This document shows, one piece after another, positions 16,149 through 26,300 of a DNA stretch of 64,000 nucleotides. The notes under the pieces were generated by a model. The model was not told the origin of the DNA, searched no databases, and worked only from the letters and a program-made list of their open reading frames with translations. The stretch lies in assembly GCF_000296815.2 (NCBI RefSeq), contig NZ_CAIT01000008.1:41206-105205 (forward strand). The letters run 5' to 3'. Every line of letters starts with the position of its first letter. The first letter of the stretch is position 1. The stretch is from Fibrisoma limi BUZ 3 (GTDB lineage: Bacteria > Bacteroidota > Bacteroidia > Cytophagales > Spirosomataceae). The translations under genes and the position numbers were made by a program.

Positions 16149-17252
16149 CTAAAAGGCTTCGCCAACGGTTAGGTAAAGGCCATTCGACTGGCGGCCAAAG
16201 CCATAATCAGCGCGGATATTCAATCGATCGCGGTTAATCCGGATGCGCAGCCCCGCTCCATAGGCCCCTTTTGGATCAGCCAAACGTACCAGTTGCCTGT
16301 TATTGCCCAGCACACCAACCGACCCAAAGGCAACAACGCCCACCCGTCGCCAGACAGATACCCTTCCTTCGGCCTGAAGCAGCGCTACGTTCCAGTCGCG
16401 AAACCGGCCTTCGTAGTACCCACGCATCCGTTTGGTTCCTCCCAGCAGCGATAAGGCATTGAAGGGAGCAGCCCCATCCGACATACTTACGACATAGTTG
16501 ACTGCCAGGATTGCCCTGTCGGTAAGTTTATGGTAAGAAGCCACATCCAGTACGTAACGGCCAAAACGGTTAACTTGTCTATCAGTAACGGTTTTCCCTA
16601 CGCTAAACTTTGACTCCCAGCTATTTATAAGATAGGCAAAATCAGCAACAACGCCTTTAGAAGGGTAGAAAATATTATCGCGGGTATCGAAAAAAAAACC
16701 GGCTCCAGCTCCCCACAACCGGCTCCCCAAACCACCGGGTACTTCACCGCTGCCTAACAAGCCACCGGCACTGGTCTGGGTTACGTCGTAATCTTCGTAT
16801 TGAAAGCGGGCACCTGCATACAGATTTTTCCAGAACCCCTGGTCGGCCACCCGGCGAAAGGCGTTTACCCGAATGCGGGGAAATTTGACACTGTACAACT
16901 CGCGCGGTACCTCCCGCTGGCCCAGCCCGAAGAAATAATAGCTGTATGTGTAGTAGCCAACCTCCCCGTTGCTGTAATAGCGGTTCTGGTCGTAAAACAC
17001 CTGAAACGGTACGTAGAAAAGCGTCTGTTTATTCTGCGTATAGGCAGCCCCAACCGTCACCTGCGACGGCCGAACGGTCGGTAGCGTATCGCGCCTGAAC
17101 CGGAAGGTCATCGTGGCCGCAACGCCGTAGGCCAGCCGGGTTTCGGGCGTATAATAAATGAGCGGAAACGGAAAAATGCTGAAGCGTTTGGGTGTGGAGT
17201 CGGCCGGAGCCGTAAGCAGTAATGAGGAGAAGACAGCGAGCGCAGCAACCAT
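16149..17252 (-). CDS. BamA/TamA-like outer-membrane barrel protein (surface antigen D15 family)
   Basis: A 367-residue predicted outer-membrane beta-barrel. An N-terminal hydrophobic stretch MVAALAVFSSLLLTAPADS probably acts as a signal peptide, although it lacks the usual basic residues, so the true start could differ. The body has repeated amphipathic strands ending in aromatic residues. It also has the D15-like features GVVADFAYLINSWESK, LLGGTKRMRGYYEGRFRD (the RGY/F-type lid motif of Omp85 proteins) and a C-terminal strand near LNIRADYGFGRQSNGLYLTVGEAF. No POTRA domains are seen, so it is a barrel-only member, a group common in Bacteroidota whose role is unknown. The start codon abuts the U-run of the upstream terminator (17253-17287), so it needs its own promoter or some read-through. 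Confidence 0.8.
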   Translation of the reverse strand: MVAALAVFSSLLLTAPADSTPKRFSIFPFPLIYYTPETRLAYGVAATMTFRFRRDTLPTVRPSQVTVGAAYTQNKQTLFYVPFQVFYDQNRYYSNGEVGYYTYSYYFFGLGQREVPRELYSVKFPRIRVNAFRRVADQGFWKNLYAGARFQYEDYDVTQTSAGGLLGSGEVPGGLGSRLWGAGAGFFFDTRDNIFYPSKGVVADFAYLINSWESKFSVGKTVTDRQVNRFGRYVLDVASYHKLTDRAILAVNYVVSMSDGAAPFNALSLLGGTKRMRGYYEGRFRDWNVALLQAEGRVSVWRRVGVVAFGSVGVLGNNRQLVRLADPKGAYGAGLRIRINRDRLNIRADYGFGRQSNGLYLTVGEAF

Positions 17253-17287
17253 AAAAAAAGGCGTTTCAGCATATACGCCGAAACGCC
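17253..17287 (-). terminator. Intrinsic terminator of the susC-susD-DUF4397 operon
   Basis: On the minus strand GGCGTTTC (17280-17287) and GAAACGCC (17260-17267) form a perfect 8-bp stem. The loop adds a GC/GC pair. A run of seven U (17253-17259) follows at once. It sits 18 bp after the DUF4397 stop, and its last base touches the BamA-like start codon. Confidence 0.85.
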
Positions 17288-17305
17288 CCTGTTGGGTTTT
17301 GATAC

Positions 17306-18079
17306 TTATCGATTCACATAACCATTCAACGCTGGTGCCTGCGTGCCGGTTTTTCCTGGCAAACCACGGGCAAAAAGCGTCAGCACCCGACCGTTCGCGG
17401 TACTGGTGAAGGTATAGACGGCTCCAATGTTCGTGGTTGTTCCGGCAGCCCGTAACACCAGTGATACATTGTTGCTGACATCGACTCCCACAAACGGCGA
17501 TACGCTCTTATACGCAGCGCCCGACACCAATACCGTGCCTGTCGACAGAGCCAGATCGTACTTAACGTCATTAGGGATCAGATTGACGAACCGCACATAG
17601 AACTTGCTAGGGTCGTTTGCATTGCTGAAATCGTCGGTAACCAGCAATACGTCCGGCTTCTGACCGGCACCAGTCAGCAGCAAAGAATAGTATTTGTTAT
17701 CCTCGAGCTGCGTTGTCTGCTCGTAAAGTACCGTAGCGCTGGTAGCAGTCGTCGTAGCCGGTGCCGAAATTTGCAGAGCCGCCTGGCCAACCGGAACCAC
17801 CGCATAGCTGGCACCAGTGCCTGGAAACGTATTGTTGAAGCTGATTGGTACGGGCGTTCCCGGGCTGGTTGTAGACGCGTTGGCTGGGGTAAATGCACTC
17901 AGTTTGGTTCCGTTGACGAACAGGTCAACCCCCGGGGCTTCCAGTGCCGCATGTACCAGTTTAATCCGCGCTCCACTCGTAACAGGTTCATTAGGCAGGA
18001 TCAGGGCGTTTTTCTCGCACGACCAGCCTATTAAAGCCGCCACCGATAACGCTATTACCGAAAAAAATCTGTATGTCAT
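17306..18079 (-). CDS. DUF4397 lipoprotein
   Basis: A 257-residue lipoprotein. The signal MTYRFFSVIALSVAALIGWSC ends in a lipobox with Cys21. The mature part has the DUF4397 pattern ARIKLVHAALEAPGVDLFVNG, with a second related unit around YVRFVNLIPNDVKYDLAL and VFTS-like closing strands; both units look like Ig-like beta sandwiches. DUF4397 proteins are common as the last gene of SusC/SusD operons and are thought to be cell-surface exposed, but their ligand is unknown. It follows the SusD gene after 26 bp and is followed by a strong terminator, so it closes this operon. The frame opens upstream at 18124, but that would overlap susD and skip the signal peptide. Confidence 0.85.
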   Translation of the reverse strand: MTYRFFSVIALSVAALIGWSCEKNALILPNEPVTSGARIKLVHAALEAPGVDLFVNGTKLSAFTPANASTTSPGTPVPISFNNTFPGTGASYAVVPVGQAALQISAPATTTATSATVLYEQTTQLEDNKYYSLLLTGAGQKPDVLLVTDDFSNANDPSKFYVRFVNLIPNDVKYDLALSTGTVLVSGAAYKSVSPFVGVDVSNNVSLVLRAAGTTTNIGAVYTFTSTANGRVLTLFARGLPGKTGTQAPALNGYVNR

Positions 18080-18105
18080 AAAACGAATTGTCAAGAAGTT
18101 AGCAA

Positions 18106-19647
18106 TCAGGGTTGGGTAAACCACAGCGGTTTGGTATGGAAATCAAGCTCCAGACCGCCAATTTTGGCCAACGCATCGGCGTTCCATACGTACTCAGAGT
18201 TGTAACGTGGACGCAGGCGCTGCACGGGTTTGCCGTTGTTATTCTGGTAATACGTCGTTGGCAGGGTTAGGCTGGTAAATACGTTGGCATCGTAGTTATA
18301 GCGACGCAGATCGGTCCACTGCTCCAGAAAACCCCATCCCCACTGCGCAATATATTTCTGAAGCATAATCTGACTGAGTGTCAGATTGGCTGCCGACGCC
18401 GGCACAATGGCCGGATTGCTCAGATAAGCCGTCCGGTCGGCCGCTGGCACGTTCACGTACGGAGCCGTCAGGTGAGCTTCGATGCCTTTCCGATACGCGG
18501 CCAGGGCCGTCGCCTTATCGCCTTTGATGAACGCGGCTTCGGCTTTGATGAACTGCAATTGCGCATAGGTCATCAACGGGAATGGCCCCTTGTCGGTAAA
18601 GATGTATCGTCCCGTCGTCCCGGCCGGGGGGTTGATACCTAACTGCGTACCCCACGGACTAACCACCCGACCGTTCAGCGGAACGCTGGCGGCCGTTGAC
18701 TGCCCCTGACCGAGCGTAATGCCCCGGTACTGTCCGTCGCCACTGGCTGCCAGCATCACCGGCAAACGCGGATCTTTCACACCGTTGAATACCGTACCAT
18801 CGAGCAGGCGGAGCGTGAATGCCGACTGGCCGTATACCTGTAGGTTCTGGCGTAGCGGGCCGAAGAAACTGCCATCGGCTGTGCTCAGGCCATTGAACGT
18901 AAATTGCGCGTCGTCGGCATTGCTTGTCAATGCACTGTCCACATAAGCAATGACCTGATCGGGTTTGTACAGGCTTTTCTTATTCGACAGGTGGTGCGCG
19001 TTGATAGCCAGCAGGCCATACGCAAACTTTTTCCACTTCGTCCGGTCGCCCTTATAGATCACATCGCCCCGACTGAGCGACGCCTGCGATACGGCCCCAT
19101 CGGCCCGGTTCAGGTTCTTGATAGCCTCGTTGGTCAGCTCAACCACTTTGGCGTACACGGCCTCCTGCGTATCGTAATTAAACGTGTTTTTGGTGGGATC
19201 GAGATCATACGCTTCTGACAGGATAATTTCGCCGTGCAAGTCGGTCAGCATCTGCCAGCCCCAGGCCTGCATCACCAGTCCCACGCCGAGGTAGTCCCAT
19301 TTCTGGTTGGTGCGGGCATCGTCCATTAGGTTGAGCAAGTTTCGGCCACCTTTCCAGTATACGCTCCGCCACATTTCCCCACCAGCATCTGATGATGGTA
19401 CGTAGCCCTGTAGGTCCCACGATACTCCAGAAAGGTAATTATGCCAGTTCTGATTGTATGAACCGATGTAGCGGGCGTCGAATTGAATACCCAGCGTGTA
19501 CTGATTCTGAATGGGAGCCAGTAGCAGCGCAGCCTCAACCCGGTCCGGGTTGTTTGGGTTATTGTTGATGTCCAGATACTCGTTGCAACTGCTCAGCGTC
19601 AGGGCTAGTCCGGTCAGCAACAAGCCGGTTAATTTCTTATAATTCAT
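18106..19647 (-). CDS. SusD/RagB-type outer-membrane lipoprotein (SusD-like group 2)
   Basis: A 513-residue nutrient-binding lipoprotein. The signal MNYKKLTGLLLTGLALTLSSC ends in a lipobox at Cys21. After it comes NEYLDINNNPNNPDR, the N-terminal signature of the SusD-like_2 group, which differs from classic SusD. The body is helix-rich with TPR-like segments, ending in QYIAQWGWGFLEQWTDLRRYNYD, a common feature near the C-terminus. SusD proteins sit on the cell surface and form a lid on their SusC barrel. The partner is the SusC gene 79 bp upstream (19727-22813). With no glycosidase nearby, the ligand could be a peptide, glycan or other oligomer. Confidence 0.92.
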   Translation of the reverse strand: MNYKKLTGLLLTGLALTLSSCNEYLDINNNPNNPDRVEAALLLAPIQNQYTLGIQFDARYIGSYNQNWHNYLSGVSWDLQGYVPSSDAGGEMWRSVYWKGGRNLLNLMDDARTNQKWDYLGVGLVMQAWGWQMLTDLHGEIILSEAYDLDPTKNTFNYDTQEAVYAKVVELTNEAIKNLNRADGAVSQASLSRGDVIYKGDRTKWKKFAYGLLAINAHHLSNKKSLYKPDQVIAYVDSALTSNADDAQFTFNGLSTADGSFFGPLRQNLQVYGQSAFTLRLLDGTVFNGVKDPRLPVMLAASGDGQYRGITLGQGQSTAASVPLNGRVVSPWGTQLGINPPAGTTGRYIFTDKGPFPLMTYAQLQFIKAEAAFIKGDKATALAAYRKGIEAHLTAPYVNVPAADRTAYLSNPAIVPASAANLTLSQIMLQKYIAQWGWGFLEQWTDLRRYNYDANVFTSLTLPTTYYQNNNGKPVQRLRPRYNSEYVWNADALAKIGGLELDFHTKPLWFTQP

Positions 19648-19726
19648 GATGTTTGTTTTGTGGTTAGTGGTTTGTCGTTACTAGATGCCAGACAGCTTCA
19701 ACGACAAACCACAATTACAACCTCAG

Positions 19727-22700
19727 TTAAAAGCCTACGTTAATGCCTACGTTGTACACTCGCGGCAGGGGCAGATTACCAAAATCGATGCCATAGCCGC
19801 CCGAACCACCCGTAGCCGTGTTGACACCATTAACACCCGGATCACCACCCGTGTAATTGGTCAGCAACAGCAGATCCGTTCCCGTAAAGAACACCCCTAC
19901 TGATTTAAACACCCGCGACCGGGTCAGTAGTGAGCCTGGCAGATTATACCGCAGGGTAACTTCCTTTAACCGCAGCCAGTTGACATCACGCTCGATGAAG
20001 TTTTCATCCGCCAGCGCCGAGTAGTATGCATTGTTGTAGTACGGTACAACCTGGATGGTGTTGCGGGTCGGGTTATCGGTATTTTCCAGACCGTCTTTCA
20101 GCACACCCGTAAAGATGCGGGGCGTCTCGCGGTCTAGGGTTTTCATGCTCAGCCCCTGCCGGTACAGAAACGACTCCGTAGCGTTGTAAACATCACCTCC
20201 TTTCCGGATGTCGAGCAGGAAGTTCAGCGAAAAGTTCTTGTACGAAAAGCTGTTGAGGAAGCCCATCACAAAGTCAGGGTTCCGGTCGGCCACTACGTTC
20301 CAGGCAGTTTCGGTAAACGGCAGACCCGTGATGGGGCTAATCAGGATGTCACCTTTAGCGTTACGAACGTAGCTGTTGCCGGTCAGCGTCGTGAGCGGTC
20401 CGCCCAGACGTGATCCGTTGCGGACGTTACCATATAGCCACGTATCCGAGCTGTAGAATTCTGGCAATCCTGGTGCCAGCTCCACTAACTGGCTGTTGGT
20501 TTTAGTGAAATTGACAGTCGAGTTCCACGTAAAGTTTGCCGTACGAATGGGTTCGCCGGTCAGCGAGATTTCTACCCCATTGTTCCAGAGTTTACCACCG
20601 TTGATGGTTTTCAGGATAAACCCGGTCCCGTAGCTGATGCGCAGGTCGCGGATGATCTGCGACGTACTGGTTGTCTTGTAATAAGCCGCATCGATACCCA
20701 GCCGGCCGTTGAAGAATTTCAACTCGGTCCCAATTTCAAACGAGTTAACTTTCTCAGGTTTCAGGAATGGGTTCGGGGCTGTGAAGCCATAGGCAAAGCC
20801 ACCGCCCGTTGTGGTCTGGCTTTCGTAAGCCTGCGAGGTCGAATACTCCGGCGCTTCCTTACCCACCTGTGCCAGCGATACCCGGAACTTACCGTACGAC
20901 AATGCGTTGCGGAATGCCCCCTGAGGCACCAGGTCGGTGAAGACAAAGCCCAGTGATGCCGACGGGTAGAAGAACGAGCGGTTGGCCGGCGGGAAAGTCG
21001 ATGACCAGTCGTTGCGTCCCGTTACGGTCAGGAACAGCAGGTTGTCGTACCCGAAGGTTGCATCGCCAAAAACCCCGATGAGCCGCCGTTGCCGCAGCGT
21101 TGTAAGCGATTTCTGCGTGAGCGGGTCCGTATTGTTGATCGATGTGAAGTTTGGATCAAGGAATTTTTCGCCCCGGGTTGCCAGCACCTCGTACCGATAA
21201 TCATAGATGGCCTGCCCAACGCGCACCGACGTACTGAATTTACCAAAGTCGCGCTTGGCCGTGGCGAAATACTGAGCCGTCAAGGTCCGGTTGTTGTCCG
21301 ATGCCTGGTCGAGCGCCCCACCGATAACGCCCCCCGCCCGGTTCGATTCGGGGTGGTACTTAATCAGGTACTGGGTCGAGAACACATCCAGCCCAACACG
21401 GGCCGTCAAGGTCAGCCAGTCGGTCGCGGCATAATTGGCCCCGATGTTCGTCACGGCGCGGTTGCCCCGGTCGCGCAGCAGATTCTTATTTACATCGAAG
21501 TATGGGTTCTCAATTTCTGAATTGGCTGTCGTTACGCGTCGGCGCGACCCGTCGGGGTTCAGGTAATTGCTCATATCATCATTCGCCGGCCAGACCAGCA
21601 TACCCAGCAGGAAGCTGTTTGTCCCCTTGGATACCTTCCGGTTGTCGGTGTTGATGTACTGAATTGTTGATTCCAGCGACAGTTTATCGGTGATTTTCGC
21701 CGTTCCGCCCAGACTGATGTTCAGACGCTTGTAGTTGGTTGTCGGAATTACCCCCTGGGAGTTGGTGTAGCCGGCCGACAACCGGTACGTGTAGCGGTCG
21801 GTCCCCCCGTCGAACGATACGTTATGCCGCTGCCCGAAGCCAGTTTGCAGAAAGTTCTCAGCGTTGTTGTAGAATTGCACACCTTCAGGGTAACGCGGTC
21901 CGAAGGCATTATAACTAGTTGTCTGCGAAACCCCGTTGTTGCCCTGACCGTACACGCGCTGCGTTTCGGGCAACGATCCCGGCTCCTGCCAGGTGAAGCT
22001 GTTCTGGTAACTGATGCGACCCTGTCCGGCGCGCCCCTTCTTAGTTGTGATAACGATGGCTCCATTGGCCGCTTCCACGCCGTAGAGCGCAGCCGCTTCG
22101 GGGCCTTTCAGAATCGTAATGGTTTCAATGTCATTTGGGTTAATGTCCTGCGCCCGGTTGCTGAAATCGACGGTCCGGTTCTCGGTCGATTGCCCCGATG
22201 TACGCGATGATACAAAGCTGTTGCTGGCAATCGTATTGTTGCTGATCGGCATCCCGTCAATCACGTAGAGGGGCTGGTTGTTGCCGCTCAGCGAGTTAAT
22301 CCCACGTATAATAACCGATGACGATGACCCCGGCATCCCACTCGATGCACCTACCTGTACCCCAGCTACACGGCCCTGAATGGCATTCAGGAAGTTGTCG
22401 CGCTGCGAATTAGCCAGATCCTGGCCGGCTACTTCCGTAACTGCGTAACCAAGCTGCCGTTTTTCGCGCTTGATCCCGAGCGCCGTCACAACGACCTCGT
22501 TCAGGGCGTTGGTTTCCTGTTTCAACAACACGTTTACGACGTCGCTGTTGCCAATTACGACGTCCTTGCTAGTGTTGCCAATGAAGCTAAACCGGAGCGT
22601 CTGACCGCTTTGGGCCTGGATGCGGAAGTTACCATTTGCATCAGTGGTTGTCCCCCGCGAGGTGCCGCGCACCACGACACTGGCTCCCGGAATGGGCGCA

Positions 22701-22813
22701 CCATCATCGGCCGACGTAACCTTACCCGAAATAGTACGATCCTGGGCCAAAGCAGCAACGCCGGCCATCGTACTGATGAGCAGGAATAGGAATAATCGTA
22801 CAAAAGACTGCAT
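19727..22813 (-). CDS. SusC/RagA-family TonB-dependent outer-membrane transporter
   Basis: A 1028-residue outer-membrane transporter. Signal peptide MQSFVRLFLFLLISTMAGVAALAQ, then the N-terminal carboxypeptidase-regulatory-like domain (ISGKVTSADDGAPIPGASVVVRG). The plug has the SusC motifs VVTALGIKREKRQLGYAV, NQPLYVIDGMPI and ITILKGPEAAALYG. The large barrel ends in a terminal phenylalanine (NVGINVGF). These proteins import oligomeric nutrients with energy from TonB-ExbBD. It heads the operon susC-susD-DUF4397 on the minus strand. The next gene upstream is another SusC on the opposite strand, with a 580-bp divergent gap. It lacks an STN domain, so it is not a FecR-signalling receptor. Confidence 0.95.
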   Translation of the reverse strand: MQSFVRLFLFLLISTMAGVAALAQDRTISGKVTSADDGAPIPGASVVVRGTSRGTTTDANGNFRIQAQSGQTLRFSFIGNTSKDVVIGNSDVVNVLLKQETNALNEVVVTALGIKREKRQLGYAVTEVAGQDLANSQRDNFLNAIQGRVAGVQVGASSGMPGSSSSVIIRGINSLSGNNQPLYVIDGMPISNNTIASNSFVSSRTSGQSTENRTVDFSNRAQDINPNDIETITILKGPEAAALYGVEAANGAIVITTKKGRAGQGRISYQNSFTWQEPGSLPETQRVYGQGNNGVSQTTSYNAFGPRYPEGVQFYNNAENFLQTGFGQRHNVSFDGGTDRYTYRLSAGYTNSQGVIPTTNYKRLNISLGGTAKITDKLSLESTIQYINTDNRKVSKGTNSFLLGMLVWPANDDMSNYLNPDGSRRRVTTANSEIENPYFDVNKNLLRDRGNRAVTNIGANYAATDWLTLTARVGLDVFSTQYLIKYHPESNRAGGVIGGALDQASDNNRTLTAQYFATAKRDFGKFSTSVRVGQAIYDYRYEVLATRGEKFLDPNFTSINNTDPLTQKSLTTLRQRRLIGVFGDATFGYDNLLFLTVTGRNDWSSTFPPANRSFFYPSASLGFVFTDLVPQGAFRNALSYGKFRVSLAQVGKEAPEYSTSQAYESQTTTGGGFAYGFTAPNPFLKPEKVNSFEIGTELKFFNGRLGIDAAYYKTTSTSQIIRDLRISYGTGFILKTINGGKLWNNGVEISLTGEPIRTANFTWNSTVNFTKTNSQLVELAPGLPEFYSSDTWLYGNVRNGSRLGGPLTTLTGNSYVRNAKGDILISPITGLPFTETAWNVVADRNPDFVMGFLNSFSYKNFSLNFLLDIRKGGDVYNATESFLYRQGLSMKTLDRETPRIFTGVLKDGLENTDNPTRNTIQVVPYYNNAYYSALADENFIERDVNWLRLKEVTLRYNLPGSLLTRSRVFKSVGVFFTGTDLLLLTNYTGGDPGVNGVNTATGGSGGYGIDFGNLPLPRVYNVGINVGF

Positions 22814-23393
22814 GAGCAGAGATTATTAGATGAATGAAATTGAAAATGACCCCAAAACTGCTGTAAAAATCACATATAACCAATAGTCTATGCCTATAAT
22901 CTACCGGGTATTAGAGCTTTTGCACTTTAACAAGAAAATATTTCCATAAAACTTGTATAAAATTCTGTTATAATTGTACTTACTAAAATTAATTAGAGGT
23001 ATATTAAAAATATTAGAAAATAATATTTGTTTTTTCATCACTACGCTTAATTTTGATGAATCAAATTTGAGTACAACAAAACGCAAGCTTCTCGCACTGT
23101 CTGTTTACTGGCCGCACTCGTAGGACAGATGGTACGGTACGTTAATCGATGATCACCGGCTTCGGGCGGGTGTTCGGTTAGGTACATACGTGATACGACT
23201 GCCCGATTCCAGATCGGCGCAATCGGCCCTTGTTAGCCAAACTTTTTTGTGTTACGTCTGCCAGTCCGCGGGGCTGGTCAGGGTAGTTGTGTTGCGCCCG
23301 GTTGGTTCGGGGCGGTACGGGCCGTGCGGCCAGTGCCCGATACCAACCTGCGCCACCGGGAGCACCCAGCTACTTAATTCTTAATCATAAACT
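22814..23393. promoter_or_regulatory. Divergent intergenic region between two susC genes; structured leader on the right
   Basis: No gene is seen. The left half (about 22850-23070) is strongly AT-rich and probably holds the promoters for both operons, but I find no good TTTG-TAnnTTTG pair for either direction. The right part (about 23200-23350) is GC-rich and could fold as the 5' leader of the right-hand susC. GGTTGGTTCGGG (23300-23311) pairs with CCCGATACCAACC (23336-23348) with one bulge. CCAGTCC/GGGCTGG near 23261-23277 forms a smaller hairpin. It matches no riboswitch class I recognise. Confidence 0.5.
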
Positions 23394-26300
23394 ATGCAAA
23401 AAGGACTACGTATCTGGCTTCTGTTTTGGTGTAGTGTGCTGTTGATTGGGGCTTCGGCTACCGTTCAGGCCCAAAATCGGGTAATAACCGGCATCGTCAG
23501 TTCGGCGGAAGAAGGCCCTTTACCGGGTGTTAACGTCGTACTGAAAGGTACTACGGTTGGTACGACCACCGATGCCTCAGGAAAATATTCTCTTTCAGTA
23601 CCCGGCGATGCAGCCGTGGTTACGTTCAGTTCCATTGGTTTTCTGACGGAAGAAATTACGGTCGGCAATCGGTCGTCGTTCAACCTGACGCTGAAAGCCG
23701 ACACCCGGCAGCTTCAGGAAGTAGTCATTACGGCACTGGGGGTTGCCAAAGAGAAAAAAGCCCTTGGCTATGGCGTCCAGGAACTGAAAGGGTCGGCCCT
23801 CACCGAGGCTCGGTCCAGCAACGTCGCCAACGCCCTGTCGGGTAAAATTGCCGGTCTGCGCATCAGCAGCAACGGCGGCCCGGGCAGTGGTTCGTCCATC
23901 CAGATTCGCGGAGCGTCGTCCGTATCGGGCAATAACCAGCCGCTGATCGTGGTTGATGGCGTACCGATTCAACAAACCTCCGAGAAACAATGGGGCGGTG
24001 GCCTATCGGAAGTTAACCCTGATAACATCAAAGAAATCAGCGTCCTGAAAGGACCCAACGCTGCGGCTCTGTACGGGTCCCGGGCGGCCAACGGGGTTAT
24101 TCTGATCACGACGAAAAACGGTTCCGGTACGAAAGGAATTGGCGTAGAGGTCAATTCCAACGTAACGTTTGATGAGCCATGGATCAAGCCTCAGTTTCAG
24201 AATACCTACGGCGGGGGCAACGGCTATCGTACGTGGTACACCGACGGCTGGAGCGGTGCCATTACTGATCCGCTCGAAATTACGCAGTACCGGGCTGCCT
24301 ATCCGAACGGCCCGCTGAGCGGCACGGAGGGTACCGACGAAAGCTGGGGCGCACCGATGGACGGCCGGCTCGTGCGGCACTGGTGGTCGGGCAAGGAGGT
24401 GGCTCCGCTGACGCCCATGCCCAACAACTGGAACGACTATTGGCAAACCGGCCGGACGTTCACCAATACGGTGGCGCTGTCGGGTGGCAACGACAAGGGC
24501 AGTTTCCGGCTGTCGGTTGGGCGGCTGTCGCAGGATGGTATCATGTATTTCAACGATTTCAAACGCTCCAACTTTAAGATCAATACGGCGTATAATTTCA
24601 CGTCGAAGCTGAACGTCGCCGTATCGGGCGAGTACATCAAATCAGGTGGTAACCGGGGCTATCAGGAAGGCCAGCAGTTTATCTGGGCGCACCGCCAGAC
24701 CGACTGGACCAAGATCCGTAACTGGCGCGATTATACGGCCGTGCATATTCAGCGGGCGCTGCCCGGCCGCCCCGCCGACACCGATCCACCCAACTGGCAG
24801 CACACGTACTTCACGAACCCGTATTACCTGACGGAACTGCTGCCCTACACCAACGACAAAGACCGGCTGGTGGGCAACATCGCCCTGAACTACCAGATCA
24901 TGCCGTATCTGAGCCTGATGCTCCGCAGCGGTACTGACCTCTGGACGGATACGCGGATCAACATTGTGAACTTCGAGCGGGTTCGGAACGGCAACCGTAC
25001 ACCCGGCCGTTACTCGGAAGAGGTACTCCGCCAGCAGGAAACCAACCACGATTTCATTCTGACATTCAACAAGTCGCTGGCCAGCGACATCACCACCAAT
25101 GTACAGGTAGGCGGGGTGCAGCGGACGAACTACTACAAACGTAATTACACCTACGTAGGCGAACTGGTGGTCGATGGCGTGTACAACCTTTCCAACTCGA
25201 ACGTAAGCCAGAACGCCGTCGAAAGCGCCATTCAGAAGTCACAGATGAACAGCCTGTTCGGGTCGTTTGAGGTAGGCTGGCGAAATGCGCTGTTCCTGAA
25301 CGCGACGGCCCGTAACGACTGGTCGTCGACCCTGCCGGCCGATGCCCGCAGCTACTTCTACCCGTCGGTATCGGCCAGCGCCGTCATCACCGATCTGCTG
25401 GGGATTCAGAGCAACATCCTATCGTTCGGAAAAGTACGGGCCAGTTGGGCGCAGGTGGGTAACACCACCGATCCGTATCAGCTCGCGCAGACATTCCGCT
25501 CGGGTGGCTCCTGGAATGGCTCGGTACCTGAGTTCTACGAAAACACCAAAATCTCGAACTCTACCCTCAAGCCTGAAATCACGACCGGTACGGAACTGGG
25601 TCTGGACCTGCGGTTCCTCAAAGGTCGGATTGGCTTGGACGTAACGTACTACGACCAGACATCGCGCAACCAGATTCTGGCGGTCGATATTTCCAAAGCC
25701 AGCGGCTATAACCAGCGGGTACTGAACGCCGGCGCTTTGACGAACAAAGGGATTGAAGTCGTGCTGACCGGCACACCCGTAAAACTGCCAAACGGATTTA
25801 GCTGGGAAACCACCGTCAACTTCGCCCGAAACCGCAATAAAGTAGTTGAACTAGCCGAGGGCCTGACTACTTATGTGCTGAACTCACGTCAGGGTATCAA
25901 CTCAGAAGCCCGGGTTGGCCAGCCGTATGGTACGCTGTTCGGCATCGGCTTCGAACACGCTCCCGACGGGCAGATTATCTACAAGGACGGTTTGCCAGTC
26001 GTTTCAACGAACCCGCGCGTACTGGGCAACATTCAGCCCAAATGGACGGGTGGCTGGCTAAACTCATTCAGCTACAAGGGTATCGTGCTGTCAGTACTGA
26101 TCGATACGAAGATGGGCGGTCAGTTCTACGACGAAGGGACGGCTAACGCCCGCTGGACAGGTCAATACGCCGAAACGGCCATCGGTCGTGAAGAAGGTAT
26201 CATCGGCAAAGGTGTCGTCAACGTCGGATCTGCTGAAAATCCGCAGTACGTGCCGAATACGGTGATCGTTCCGGCCACGACGCTCTACGGCTACAACAAC

